Shown one piece after another: positions 9,408 through 17,932 of a DNA stretch of 64,000 nt. Numbering within the stretch: position 1 is the first letter of the stretch; every line of letters starts with the position of its first letter. The notes beneath the pieces are model-generated. The model saw nothing but the letters and a program-made list of their open reading frames with translations, searched no databases and was not told where the DNA came from. This stretch comes from Flavobacteriaceae bacterium (GTDB lineage Bacteria > Bacteroidota > Bacteroidia > Flavobacteriales > Weeksellaceae): the NCBI GenBank assembly GCA_012522185.1, contig JAAYKY010000037.1:1-64000 (forward strand). The letters run 5' to 3'. The position numbers and the translations under genes are program-made.

Positions 9408-10794
9408 TTTTGTTTGGGTTATTTCGGTTGTTTCTTCTTCTTTGCTGATTCTTTTTTTCTTTGTTGGGATTGGGTTTTGCACTCCCTTGATCCGGTTTTT
9501 TCCCGCTTGTATTTTGGGGTTTGGCTTTGCCTCCTTGTTTTTTGGGATCGAATTTTCTTTTTTCGTTACGTCCCTGTTTCTCTCCCGATTGTGGCTTTGG
9601 AGAACGTTGAGTTTTTTCTGAACGTTGTGTTCTTTCCGATTTCGGTTTATTGGAATCGCGATTTGTTCTTGGTCGATTTTTTCGGTTGCGATTTCGGTTT
9701 TTCCGTTCAAACCTTTCCAATGAATTCTCTTGAATCACATCCTTGAATTCTTTTTCAACTTCTACGCTTACTTCATTGGCCAAATCTTCCAAAGAACTTG
9801 TTTTCTCTCCTTTTTTGCTGATGGCAATGAATTCTTTGGCTTGATCCAATGTGAATTTGTACCAAGTAATCCCACCTTCTACATAGGTAAACCACATTTC
9901 TCTTTTGAAAACATCGATTTTCATACAGGCGGCTTTTCCTTTCTCGGTTTCAAATGTAGTTTCCATCGATGGGAATTCGTCCAGTGCATCCAAATAAGAA
10001 TCGAGTTCGTAGTTTAGACAGCATTTCAGTTTTCCACATTGACCTGCCAGTTTTTGCGGATTGATGGACAATTGCTGATAACGTGCTGCGGCTGTATTTA
10101 CCGAACGGAAATCGGTGAGCCAAGTCGAACAACAGAGTTCACGTCCACAAGAACCAATTCCGCCTACTTTGGCGGCTTCTTGGCGGTAGCCGATTTGTTT
10201 CATTTCGATTCGAACCCCAAAGTTGGAAGCGTATTGTTTGATCAATTCCCTGAAATCGACACGGCCTTCGGCGGTATAATAAAAAATCGCTTTTATACCG
10301 TCACCCTGATATTCCACATCGGTGATTTTCATTTCCAAGCCCAAGTTAACGGCAATTCTTCTTGCGCGCATCTTGGTTTCTTGTTCTTTCTCCCGAAAAG
10401 ATTGCCAGGTTTCGATATCTTTTTCATTGGCTTTTCGATAGATTTTTCTGATTTCTTCTGAGTTTTCGGTTAGATTCTTCTTTTTCATCTGAATTCGAAC
10501 CAATTCGCCCGTCAGGGTCACTACGCCAATGTCATGTCCTGATTGAGCTTCTACGGCGACGATATCGCCCATGCTCAAAGAAAGATTATTTGTGTTTTTA
10601 TAATATTGTTTGCGATCATTTTTAAATCGGACTTCTACACAGTTAAAAGCCAGCTGTCCATTTGGAAGACGCATATTGGACAACCAATCGAAAACGGGTA
10701 ATTTCCCGCATCCTGAACTTACTCCACACGCTCCGTTATTTTTACAGCCTTTCGGCAGTCCTTTGTCCGTTGTACCACAACTTCCACATCCCAT
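9391..10794 (-). CDS. ricT: PSP1-domain protein RicT
   Basis: This 467-residue protein carries a PSP1 domain. The N-terminus is Cys-rich (MGCGSCGTTDKGLPKGC...), and the core has CGRELCCSTWL and GQCGKLKCCLNYE, which look like Fe-S or metal-binding cysteines. In Bacillus, RicT (YaaT) belongs to an Fe-S-containing complex affecting RNA processing; the role in Bacteroidota is less clear. After about residue 365 the protein becomes a basic low-complexity tail rich in Lys, Arg, Asn, Gln and Pro. The ricT-gldH-PBP gene order is common in Flavobacteriia. The tail might contact RNA, but that is inference. A -7 element at 10912-10919 probably drives the operon. Confidence 0.88.
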   Translation of the reverse strand: MGCGSCGTTDKGLPKGCKNNGACGVSSGCGKLPVFDWLSNMRLPNGQLAFNCVEVRFKNDRKQYYKNTNNLSLSMGDIVAVEAQSGHDIGVVTLTGELVRIQMKKKNLTENSEEIRKIYRKANEKDIETWQSFREKEQETKMRARRIAVNLGLEMKITDVEYQGDGIKAIFYYTAEGRVDFRELIKQYASNFGVRIEMKQIGYRQEAAKVGGIGSCGRELCCSTWLTDFRSVNTAAARYQQLSINPQKLAGQCGKLKCCLNYELDSYLDALDEFPSMETTFETEKGKAACMKIDVFKREMWFTYVEGGITWYKFTLDQAKEFIAISKKGEKTSSLEDLANEVSVEVEKEFKDVIQENSLERFERKNRNRNRKNRPRTNRDSNKPKSERTQRSEKTQRSPKPQSGEKQGRNEKRKFDPKKQGGKAKPQNTSGKKPDQGSAKPNPNKEKKNQQRRRNNRNNPNKNDENS

Positions 10795-10911
10795 ACTCTA
10801 CATTATTTCTTGGCTGTTCAAGAGATTTCTTCTCCTTTTGTGAGGTTAAAACATCTCTCTGAAAATTTTTGAATGCATTGAGCTTCTTCAATTCAGCCTA
10901 TTTACAACGCA

Positions 10912-10919
10912 CAAAGATA
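10912..10919 (-). promoter_or_regulatory. -7 element (TATCTTTG) for the ricT operon
   Basis: The minus strand reads TATCTTTG, matching the Bacteroidota TAnnTTTG consensus. It lies 117 bases upstream of the ricT ATG. No clear -33 TTG at standard spacing was confirmed. Confidence 0.55.
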
Positions 10920-10949
10920 AAAAATTTTATCCGACAGTTCGTGAAAATA

Positions 10950-11816
10950 TCAATAGCCAAAAACCTCAGTAAATGAGAAGGTTGAGTCGAGTAGAATTCC
11001 TTTTTCTGTACGGGAAACCGTGGCCAATTCACGGTAAGGATCGTGCTCAAAGAAAAATAAATACTCTTCCTGAACGGCCTTTTCCAAAAAATCAGCTTTT
11101 TCCTGCATTGTGAGCAAGGGGCGTGTGTCGTAACCCATCACATACACCAAAGGAATATGTCCGACGGTCGCTACCAAATCAGCTACATACACAATGGTCT
11201 TTCCTTTGTATCGAATGACGGGAAGCATTTGTTTGTCGGTATGTCCATCGACGAAAATAATGTCAAACCCCAGAGGTGAATCATGCAAATAATTTCCTTC
11301 GGAAGGCAGATCGATAAAATTCAAATTTCCTGATTCTTTGATGGGTAAGAAATTTTCGGGGAGGAAAGAAGCTTTTTCGCGAGGGTTGGGTTTTGTTGCC
11401 CAGTCCCAATGTGCGGAATTGCTCCAATATTTGGCGTTTTTAAATGTCAATTCGTATCCGCCGTGAGTTGCGTCCATTTGCACGGCTCCGCCACAATGGT
11501 CAAAATGAAGATGCGTCAGAAACACATCGGTCACATCTTCTTTTGTAAATCCGTATTGTGCCAATGAAGTTTCCAAATCATAATCACCCCAAAGGTCGTA
11601 GTATCCAAAGAACTTTTGGGATTGTTTGTTTCCGATGCCGCAGTCGATTAAGATGAGTCGGTCTCCGTCTTCGATGAGCAGTGCGCGCATGGCGAGTTCG
11701 ATTTTATTTTGGCCGTCGGCCGGATTGGTTTTTTGCCAAATGCTTTTGGGAATGGTTCCAAACATGGCACCGCCGTCTAATTTGAAGTTCCCGGTTTCGA
11801 TTGGGTAAAGTTTCAT
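10950..11816 (-). CDS. MBL-fold metallo-hydrolase
   Basis: This 288-residue protein has the metallo-beta-lactamase metal site THLHFDHCGG (His102, His104, Asp106, His107). Further metal-ligand candidates are GHTDKQ, the Asp of VYVADL and FFEHDPYREL near the C-terminus. It resembles YtnP/AiiA-like soluble hydrolases, which include lactonases, but the substrate cannot be told from sequence. No signal peptide is present, so it is cytoplasmic. It begins 12 bases after the GroES-like gene and is probably co-transcribed with it. Confidence 0.85.
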   Translation of the reverse strand: MKLYPIETGNFKLDGGAMFGTIPKSIWQKTNPADGQNKIELAMRALLIEDGDRLILIDCGIGNKQSQKFFGYYDLWGDYDLETSLAQYGFTKEDVTDVFLTHLHFDHCGGAVQMDATHGGYELTFKNAKYWSNSAHWDWATKPNPREKASFLPENFLPIKESGNLNFIDLPSEGNYLHDSPLGFDIIFVDGHTDKQMLPVIRYKGKTIVYVADLVATVGHIPLVYVMGYDTRPLLTMQEKADFLEKAVQEEYLFFFEHDPYRELATVSRTEKGILLDSTFSFTEVFGY

Positions 11817-11828
11817 CTATAAATTTAA

Positions 11829-12203
11829 TTAGGACAATAAATCATTCAATAAATTCTCATCGCGTTCGAGCATCAAAATACCCGACTGGGGAACAATATA
11901 ATATTTTTCTTCCTGATAAACGATTTCGAAGGCGGCTTTCAGCAGAAAAATCGCCAAGTCACCTTCGCGTACCTGAAGGGGAATGTATTTGGCTTTTTCT
12001 TCGTTCATTTTCCAGGGTTCGTCCATATCGTCATAAGAAACAGCATAGCCCGGGCCGGTTTTTACGACATATCCGGACTGGATCTCTTCTTTTTCTTTCA
12101 CGCCCGGTGGCAGGTAAAGACCTGATTTGGTTTGGTTTGTTTCGGTTTTGGGTTTGATGAGTACCCGGTCGCCTATGATGATTAGATTTTCTGATGTTTC
12201 CAT
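11829..12203 (-). CDS. GroES-like co-chaperone paralogue
   Basis: The 124-residue protein has a GroES/Cpn10-type core: IIIGDRVLIKPKTETNQTKSGLYLPP at the start and LFLLKAAFEIVYQEEKYYIVPQSGILML at the end. It carries extra acidic residues between the usual strands and at the C-terminus. True GroES is about 95 residues and adjacent to groEL; no groEL is nearby, so this is likely a divergent paralogue seen in Flavobacteriia. It lies upstream of the MBL hydrolase on the same strand. A -7 element ends only 4 bases before the ATG, suggesting a leaderless or nearly leaderless transcript. Confidence 0.8.
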   Translation of the reverse strand: METSENLIIIGDRVLIKPKTETNQTKSGLYLPPGVKEKEEIQSGYVVKTGPGYAVSYDDMDEPWKMNEEKAKYIPLQVREGDLAIFLLKAAFEIVYQEEKYYIVPQSGILMLERDENLLNDLLS

Positions 12204-12207
12204 AGGC

Positions 12208-12215
12208 CAAAATTA
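12208..12215 (-). promoter_or_regulatory. -7 element (TAATTTTG) abutting the GroES-like start codon
   Basis: The minus strand reads TAATTTTG, a full TAnnTTTG match, ending 4 bases before the ATG at 12203. Transcription would begin at about the start codon. Confidence 0.5.
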
Positions 12216-12386
12216 GGAATTTGGGAGAATAGAAAAAAGGATAAGGCGAGTTTGCGTGAGATTTGATATTATGAAGAGATTGTAATTCGCTGAGGTTTGC
12301 GTGAGGGGGTGCAGTGGATATCCTTTTCTGAACGTTGACTGAGGCTCTCGAAGTCAAAAGAGAGGAAAAGATAGGAACGAAAGACC

Positions 12387-12420
12387 CGACCCCATTGCGT
12401 AGCTTGCGGAGCAATGGGGG
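12387..12420. repeat. strong intergenic hairpin
   Basis: CCCCATTGC and GCAATGGGG form a 9-bp perfect stem around a GTAGCTTGCGGA loop. No T-tract follows on either strand, so it is probably not a simple terminator. It lies between two divergent genes, upstream of pth. Confidence 0.55.
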
Positions 12421-12441
12421 CACGCCCAAAAGAAAAAAACT

Positions 12442-12449
12442 TAAATTTG
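12442..12449 (+). promoter_or_regulatory. -7 element (TAAATTTG) abutting the pth start codon
   Basis: A TAAATTTG element matching TAnnTTTG ends 4 bases before the pth ATG at 12454. This implies a very short or absent leader. Confidence 0.5.
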
Positions 12450-12453
12450 CAGA

Positions 12454-13020
12454 ATGCAGAAATATTTAATCGTAGGGCTGGGAAACATCGGGGAGAAATA
12501 TCGCTATACGCGTCACAATGTGGGTTTTTTGGCGGTGGAAGAGTTGGTGCGGAAGATGGAAACTCAATTTGCTTCTTCGAACTTCGGGGAAGTTGCTCAG
12601 TTCAAATACAAAGCCCGGCCGGTAACGGTTTTGAAGCCGAATACGTATATGAATCTGAGTGGGGACGCGGTACGGTTTTGGATGCGAAAAGAAAATATTC
12701 CGATTGAAAATGTTTTTGTGATTACCGATGATTTGAATTTGCCATTTGGGACGATTCGGATTCGCGGAAAAGGTAGTGACGGTGGACATAACGGACTGAA
12801 GGACATACAGAATAAATTGCAAAATCAGAATTATCCGAGATTGCGTTTTGGGGTGGGAAATGAGTTTGAGCAAGGTCGGCAGGTGGATTATGTGTTGGGC
12901 GTTTGGAGTGAGGAAGAAGTGGAAAAGCTGCCGGAACGGTTGAATTTTGTGGCCGATGCGGTTTTAAGTTTTATTTTTAGTGGATTGAATAATACGATGA
13001 ATAATTTTAACGGGAAATAA
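12454..13020 (+). CDS. pth: peptidyl-tRNA hydrolase
   Basis: This 188-residue Pth releases peptidyl moieties from tRNAs dropped by stalled ribosomes. The N-terminus YLIVGLGNIGEKYRYTRHNVGF carries catalytic His21. The KPNTYMNLSG motif, the acidic pair in VITDDLNLPFG and GSDGGHNGLKDI are all intact. Length matches the bacterial family. It stands alone on the plus strand, and the ATG at 12454 fits the family N-terminus exactly. Transcription appears to start almost at the ATG. Confidence 0.95.
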   Translation: MQKYLIVGLGNIGEKYRYTRHNVGFLAVEELVRKMETQFASSNFGEVAQFKYKARPVTVLKPNTYMNLSGDAVRFWMRKENIPIENVFVITDDLNLPFGTIRIRGKGSDGGHNGLKDIQNKLQNQNYPRLRFGVGNEFEQGRQVDYVLGVWSEEEVEKLPERLNFVADAVLSFIFSGLNNTMNNFNGK

Positions 13021-13032
13021 TTCTTAGAGAAG

Positions 13033-13081
13033 AGAGAATAGAAAATAGAGGATAGAAAATAGAGGATAGAAAATAGAAGAT
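13033..13081 (+). repeat. degenerate heptamer tandem array 3
   Basis: Seven 7-base units alternate: AGAGAAT, AGAAAAT, AGAGGAT, AGAAAAT, AGAGGAT, AGAAAAT, AGAAGAT. The array follows pth and is purine-rich. Its period and unit type are shared with 656-718 and 6247-6281. Confidence 0.75.
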
Positions 13082-13089
13082 GTAGGACA

Positions 13090-13185
13090 GAAAAAAGTCT
13101 TAATACTCTGCATCAGTAGTCCGCCGGGGCGGATAACACTTACGTCTTAATACTTGATACTTCTGTCTTAATACTTTTTAGATTA
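13090..13185 (+). repeat. GTCTTAATACT intergenic motif cluster
   Basis: GTCTTAATACT occurs three times, with related ACTTGATACT between them. An inverted fragment (TATTAAGACT) recurs near 18180. All are non-coding. Confidence 0.5.
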
Positions 13186-13219
13186 TACAATCAAACAACT
13201 ATACAAAAATTAAAAGTTT

Positions 13220-13585
13220 ATGAAATCTCTTTTTTTAATGATAGCGTCTTTTTTGGTTTTGGCTTCTTGTCAGCCGAAAAATGAAACGAGTGAAATCAGT
13301 TCGGTAAATGATGTTTCGAAAATCGATTTTACGGATGAAAACGTTGTTTTACTGGATGTGAGAACGCCGGAAGAATTCCAGGAAGGAAACATACCAAATG
13401 CGGTGAATATTGATTTCAATTCGGAGGAATTTGATTCTTTGATTCAGGATTTGGATCGGGAGAAAACCTATTATGTGTACTGCCATTCGGGGAATCGAAG
13501 TACCAAGGCTTGCAGCAAATTGGAGGAAGCCGGATTTAAGAATGTAGTGAATTTAAAAGATGGTTATTCGGGTTATAAAAAGTAG
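13220..13585 (+). CDS. rhodanese-like lipoprotein
   Basis: The 121-residue product is a predicted lipoprotein (MKSLFLMIASFLVLASC lipobox) with a single rhodanese domain. LLDVRTPEEFQEGNIPNAVNID is the typical N-terminal half. The active-site loop YCHSGNRSTKAC contains the catalytic Cys88. Family members carry sulfur as a cysteine persulfide; the acceptor here is unknown. The lipobox places it in the cell envelope rather than the cytosol. It is followed 93 bases later by a short DUF3820-type gene. Confidence 0.88.
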   Translation: MKSLFLMIASFLVLASCQPKNETSEISSVNDVSKIDFTDENVVLLDVRTPEEFQEGNIPNAVNIDFNSEEFDSLIQDLDREKTYYVYCHSGNRSTKACSKLEEAGFKNVVNLKDGYSGYKK

Positions 13586-13678
13586 CCCTTCGAGAGCCTC
13601 AGGGTCCACCTTCGAGAGTAGCTATGTTAATCTTGGCGAAGAACTTTAACCTTGACAAGAAGAGATAAATAAAAAAAT

Positions 13679-13900
13679 ATGGAAGCCAATCCACAAATAC
13701 TGAAAGAACTGGTTACGCAGGAAATGCCCTTTGGGAAATACAAAGGTCGAAAGCTTTGTGATTTGCCGGTTTTTTATTTGGAATGGTTTGCGTCGAAAGG
13801 TTTTCCGCCGGGGAAACTGGGAATGCAATTGGCCACGGTTTATGAAATCAAAACCAATGGATTGGAAGAGATTTTGGAGGGGTTGAAGCGGTTAAAATAA
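13679..13900 (+). CDS. DUF3820-type small protein
   Basis: This 73-residue protein contains the pattern MPFGKYKGRKLCDLPVFYLEWF followed by a Leu-rich helix, which matches the DUF3820 family. That family resembles a region found in some exonuclease-like and quorum-regulated proteins; no activity is established. It has no signal peptide and is probably cytosolic. A strong bidirectional terminator follows at once. Confidence 0.75.
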   Translation: MEANPQILKELVTQEMPFGKYKGRKLCDLPVFYLEWFASKGFPPGKLGMQLATVYEIKTNGLEEILEGLKRLK

Positions 13901-13901
13901 A

Positions 13902-13935
13902 GCACCGGAAGTATAAGTTCCGGTGCAGGTTTTTG
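13902..13935. terminator. bidirectional rho-independent terminator
   Basis: GCACCGGAA and TTCCGGTGC form a 9-bp perfect stem with a GTATAAG loop. The plus strand continues AGGTTTTTG and the minus strand TTTATTTT. It serves the DUF3820-type gene and the convergent T9SS gene. Confidence 0.85.
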
Positions 13936-13948
13936 AACAAATCGAGTT

Positions 13949-15562
13949 TTACTTGAGAATTATTTTTTTAGTGAGAGAGGCTCCCGTTTCCGGGGTAATT
14001 CTGATGAGGTAAACTCCTTGGTTCAGGTCAGAAAGATTGAGTTTTCGGGTTGATTGTTCTTTTCGCAGTAATTTACCAGCTAAATTATAAACTTCAATTT
14101 TGTGAATTTTCTGGGTAGATTCTATATTCAGAAAACCGGTAGTGGGATTTGGGTAAACTAAAACTTCCTTTGCCTTTAAATCATTTACGCCTGCTGTCTC
14201 GTCCTCGACTATGATATTTTGTGCATAAGCTCTTGAGGTTCCTTCACGGTTTTCTGCCCAGACTGCAATGCTTTGTCCGTCAATATTTCGTGTGAAATCA
14301 TACCGCCCTTTGTTGCCCGGACTTGTGGCGATCATTTTATATTCTTCATCCCATACAAATTCTCCGTTTTCGTCCAATAGGACTACTCCCAGCTGAATGG
14401 AATTCACACCATCGCTGATTCCGTTTGAGAATAGGAACAAAGGTTTACCGTTTACCAGCTGAAGTTCACCTACGGCTACCCAATTGTCTGCATTGACGGG
14501 AAAAATATTTTTTCCAGTGTCGCCCAGCATCGGTTCTCCAGTTTCTTTATTGAACTTCTGAATGGATTGTCCGTAAAGGGATTGAATGCTATTGGTCAGG
14601 TTAGCGTTTGCCCAGATGTAATCTGAATTTGGGTCTATTGCGATTGAGGTTGTCATTTCGTAAAAGCTATCATCGTAACTGAAGTCTGCTCCATCGATTC
14701 CCCATGGCAAAGTACCGTCGGCATTTATTCTTTGCACAAAGGAGTCAAAGCGATCTCCGGTGGAGCCATAATAACCCAGATATGTTACATCACCATCTTG
14801 TAAAACGGGATAGCGTCGGTTGCTCATGGTAGTTTGGGTTGAAATCTGAATTGAATTTTCCCAAACTTCGTTTCCGTTTTCGTCAAATCTTTGTGCCCAT
14901 AAAAAGGAATTCACGCTCCAGCTTGTTGCTTTGGTGTGAATTAATGCAATGAAAGATCCGTCGGGAAGTAGTGCCAACTCACCAATTGCTGCAAATGGAT
15001 TGGCTGTATCGGGCGATGCAACTTCAAGTGGTGCGTCCCAAACTTCATTTCCTGAAGCATCGTAGCGCATGATCATTCCCATGCCCATTCCTGCCCAAGC
15101 TGCGATGGCGCCTCCGTCATTCATGGGAAGTATTTTCATGTCCCAGCCTTCATCAATTGAGATTCCGCCGGTTCCAAATAATTGTTCGCCCGACGGTGAG
15201 ATTTTATTGATATATCCTTTACTATCATTGGTTGCCGTAAATGCGATGTAGAGATTACCTTCATTATCAACTGCTTCGGAACGAACCGCTGTCCAAGAAC
15301 CATTGTCTGCTACATCATTGGCAAGGATTCCATTTGAGCCCCATTGTTGTACTCCTTCTGTATCTAGAAGTTGAACTCTCAATTTATAGCCGTCGGTTTC
15401 GTCCCAGAAAATCACATAGGTATTTCCATCGTTTGTACCAATGGATTGAATGTCTGAAGTTGTGCCTGTTGCTACTAATGTATTGGTATTATAATCCTCT
15501 GTCCATTGAGCGAAGTTTATACCTGAAATCATTATTCCTAATAAGATACTAAGTTTTTTCAT
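13949..15562 (-). CDS. T9SS-secreted protein with C-terminal sorting domain
   Basis: The ATG at 15562 gives a 537-residue protein with signal peptide MKKLSILLGIMISGINFAQ; an upstream in-frame start at 15646 would bury this signal, so it is rejected. The body has repeated beta-propeller-like segments with IDPNSDYIW, DENGNEVWENS and LDENGEFVWDEEY types. The last ~75 residues are a classical type A sorting domain (VLVYPNPTTGFLNIES ... GVYLIRITPETG ... KKIILK). It should be exported by Sec and then the type IX system to the cell surface or medium. Substrate and partner are unknown. Confidence 0.88.
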   Translation of the reverse strand: MKKLSILLGIMISGINFAQWTEDYNTNTLVATGTTSDIQSIGTNDGNTYVIFWDETDGYKLRVQLLDTEGVQQWGSNGILANDVADNGSWTAVRSEAVDNEGNLYIAFTATNDSKGYINKISPSGEQLFGTGGISIDEGWDMKILPMNDGGAIAAWAGMGMGMIMRYDASGNEVWDAPLEVASPDTANPFAAIGELALLPDGSFIALIHTKATSWSVNSFLWAQRFDENGNEVWENSIQISTQTTMSNRRYPVLQDGDVTYLGYYGSTGDRFDSFVQRINADGTLPWGIDGADFSYDDSFYEMTTSIAIDPNSDYIWANANLTNSIQSLYGQSIQKFNKETGEPMLGDTGKNIFPVNADNWVAVGELQLVNGKPLFLFSNGISDGVNSIQLGVVLLDENGEFVWDEEYKMIATSPGNKGRYDFTRNIDGQSIAVWAENREGTSRAYAQNIIVEDETAGVNDLKAKEVLVYPNPTTGFLNIESTQKIHKIEVYNLAGKLLRKEQSTRKLNLSDLNQGVYLIRITPETGASLTKKIILK

Positions 15563-15699
15563 GTTTTGAATGCTTTGTTCAAATTTCCAATTAGAAAAGA
15601 GGGCTTCAAAATTTTTCAGTATTATTTCACCACTCTTACCCTTCATTTATACCACTCATTTACCACTCAAAACCCATCAATGAATTGATTTTTAGTGAT

Positions 15700-17322
15700 T
15701 TAAAACTCAGAAAGGTATTTGCTTAAATCGATTTTGAGGTGTGTGAGTCCTAGTTTTTTCCTCAATCTAGTGCGAGTATTTTCCACAGATTTGATAGAGG
15801 TTTTGGTTAGATTAGCAATTTCTTTGGTGGTTAGGTTGAGTTTTATCAGTGCGCAAATGCGCTTATCGTGTGAATTCAAATGAGGATGGAGTTCATCGAG
15901 TTTTTCATAAAAAGATTCATAAACATTAGAAAATCTAAGTTCAAATTCCTCCCAATTATTTTGGAGGGCATTGGATTTTATTTTATTTACCAATTGATTA
16001 AGAGCCTGTTTGGTTTCAGAGAGTCGTGCTTTTGCTTGGATTTCCTTTAAATCTTTTTGGACGAGGTTGATGAGTTCATCGTGTTCGGTTTGTCGAATTG
16101 TTTTAGAGGCAAGTTCTTTGTTTTTCAATTCGAGTTCGAGTTTTAATTCTTTTTCGCGTGATTCTTTGAGTTGATTGGCGAGTTTTTCTTTTTCCAGACG
16201 GTTTCGATAGCGAATCATGAATAGGGAAAGTACGAGTAGAAGGATGGTTAGTCCGCCGATGGCCAGAAGGAGATTCATTCGTTTTCGGCTTTCATCAATT
16301 TCCAGCTGTTTTTCTCTGATTTTATAATCGTATTCGATTTTCAGTTTTTCGACATTTACGGCTTTTTCTTCTATGTTGAGATTATCTCTTACTTGGTCAT
16401 ATAAATTGAAATATTCCGCTGATTTTTTATAATTTCCTTTATGAAACTGAGCGATGGAGAGTACGCGTAGGATTTGCGCATAGATGAAATTATTTTTAGA
16501 AAGTGAAGTACTTTGGGCTTTTTCTGCAAACTCAATTGCTTTTTCATAATTTTCTGTGGTCAGGTAAAATTTCGCCCTTTCGGTATTCACCCAGGTAATA
16601 ATTCCAGGATTGGTAGATTCATTTAAAATTTCAGTGGCTTCTACAAAGTTTCTTTCTGCAAGTTCATCTTTCTTCAGCGCTGCATAGGACCTTGCCAGAT
16701 TGGTTTTGAGATGAACTCTCACGTTTAGATCTGGATCTTTTTCGATAAATTTCAATCCTTGTTGAAGAAAATACAGGGATGAATCCGGCTTTTCAATTGA
16801 GAGGTAGGCGAGCCCGATGTTGTTATAGGTTTTTCCTACCAAATCGTATTTTTCTTCTTTTTTATAATGTGGCAAAATTCCTTTGAAATAATCCAATGCT
16901 TTTTCTGGATTATTGAGTCTCGCATTGATGATTCCCAGTTTGTTTTCCAATTCAAATCGCTTCAGCTCCTTGGAGTCTTTGTAGAAATCATATTCCTTGA
17001 GCAGATAATCCAGCGCCAAGTCGAGCGCGTCCATATCGGTATAAATTTCTACAGCCCTTTCGTAAAATTCTTTCCAGGTTTTTTCGGAATTGATTTTTTG
17101 GGCTTCAGTCAAGGCAAGATTGACGTAATAAGTTGTACGGGATTTATCTTGAAACTTCAACTCCGAAGCAATTTTCAGGTTCAAATCCATGATTCTTTCC
17201 CGATTGGTTTCGCTCGCAAGACTGTCCAGAAGTGAGTTTACATTGTCTTGTGCATTCACCTTTGAGGTGAAGGTTATTACAAGAATGAAAAGATATAAAA
17301 AGCGTAGATAAAGAGTTTTCAA
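15700..17322 (-). CDS. TPR membrane protein with C-terminal LuxR-type helix-turn-helix
   Basis: This 540-residue protein begins with a signal peptide (about 1-24). A periplasmic domain of TPR-like helical repeats follows (about 100-310), then one membrane helix (about 350-370) and a Lys/Glu-rich coiled coil. The C-terminal HTH has LTTKEIANLTKTSIKSVENTRTRLRKKLGL (about 497-526), which is the LuxR/GerE recognition pattern. The topology suggests a one-component sensor in which periplasmic repeats control a membrane-tethered DNA-binding domain. The signal and target genes are unknown. It is next to a T9SS-protein gene on the same strand, but control of that gene is only a guess. Confidence 0.85.
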   Translation of the reverse strand: MKTLYLRFLYLFILVITFTSKVNAQDNVNSLLDSLASETNRERIMDLNLKIASELKFQDKSRTTYYVNLALTEAQKINSEKTWKEFYERAVEIYTDMDALDLALDYLLKEYDFYKDSKELKRFELENKLGIINARLNNPEKALDYFKGILPHYKKEEKYDLVGKTYNNIGLAYLSIEKPDSSLYFLQQGLKFIEKDPDLNVRVHLKTNLARSYAALKKDELAERNFVEATEILNESTNPGIITWVNTERAKFYLTTENYEKAIEFAEKAQSTSLSKNNFIYAQILRVLSIAQFHKGNYKKSAEYFNLYDQVRDNLNIEEKAVNVEKLKIEYDYKIREKQLEIDESRKRMNLLLAIGGLTILLLVLSLFMIRYRNRLEKEKLANQLKESREKELKLELELKNKELASKTIRQTEHDELINLVQKDLKEIQAKARLSETKQALNQLVNKIKSNALQNNWEEFELRFSNVYESFYEKLDELHPHLNSHDKRICALIKLNLTTKEIANLTKTSIKSVENTRTRLRKKLGLTHLKIDLSKYLSEF

Positions 17323-17359
17323 ATCAAAATGTCAATTTTTCGAAGTTTAAATATAGGAT

Positions 17360-17932
17360 TTATTTGTACATCGAGCTTCCATCCAAGTATTCCCAAACCT
17401 TTTCGGGGAGGAGTGGACGGATGTTTTTATTTTCTTTGATGGCATTTCGGATGAAAGTGGAAGAAATCTCCATAATCGGTGCATCGACGAATTGAAATTT
17501 CGGATGTTTCAACCATTCGCCCGGCGCGGAACCAATTCGCGGATAGACATAAACCGAATAATTTTTCAAAATCTGCTCATGATTTTTCCATTTGTGAAAT
17601 CCTTTCAGATTGTCCATCCCCATAATCAGACAGAAATCATGTTCGGGATATTTTTCTTTCAAAACCGCCAGCGTATCGATGGTATAAGAAGGTTGGGACA
17701 GCCCAAATTCGATCTTGGAAGCTTGTAGATGCGGATAATCTTCTATCGCCAAATTAACCAAATGCAAACGGTCGTAATCGTTTGCCAAAGTAGATTTTTC
17801 TTTGAACGGATTATGCGGCGAAACCACAAACCAAACCTGGTCCAAATCTGAATATTGATGAATGTGATTGGCAATGACCAAATGTCCGATGTGAATGGGA
17901 TTGAACGACCCGAAATATAAACCGATTTTCAT
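17360..17932 (-). CDS. nadD: nicotinate-nucleotide adenylyltransferase
   Basis: The 190-residue NadD joins nicotinate mononucleotide with ATP to make deamido-NAD. The nucleotidyltransferase motif GLYFGSFNPIHIGHL is at 4-18, and the family motif ISSTFIRNAIKENK is near the C-terminus. LIMGMDNLKGFHKWKNHEQIL matches the central NadD region. Length is normal. It acts in cytosolic NAD synthesis with NadK, which is encoded elsewhere in this window. Confidence 0.93.
   Translation of the reverse strand: MKIGLYFGSFNPIHIGHLVIANHIHQYSDLDQVWFVVSPHNPFKEKSTLANDYDRLHLVNLAIEDYPHLQASKIEFGLSQPSYTIDTLAVLKEKYPEHDFCLIMGMDNLKGFHKWKNHEQILKNYSVYVYPRIGSAPGEWLKHPKFQFVDAPIMEISSTFIRNAIKENKNIRPLLPEKVWEYLDGSSMYK

Noticed and set aside
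9408-9710. N-terminal extension of GldH
   Set aside because: The extra ~100 residues are a basic low-complexity reading of ricT in another frame, and they would bury the lipobox signal.
9120-9746. Plus-strand 208-residue frame
   Set aside because: It is the antisense of the Lys/Arg-rich ricT tail and gldH, giving a Phe-rich shadow.
10039-10461. Plus-strand 140-residue frame
   Set aside because: It is antisense to the conserved ricT core and has no family features.
12387-12420. Terminator for the pth region
   Set aside because: The 9-bp hairpin lacks a T-tract on either strand and lies upstream of both divergent genes.
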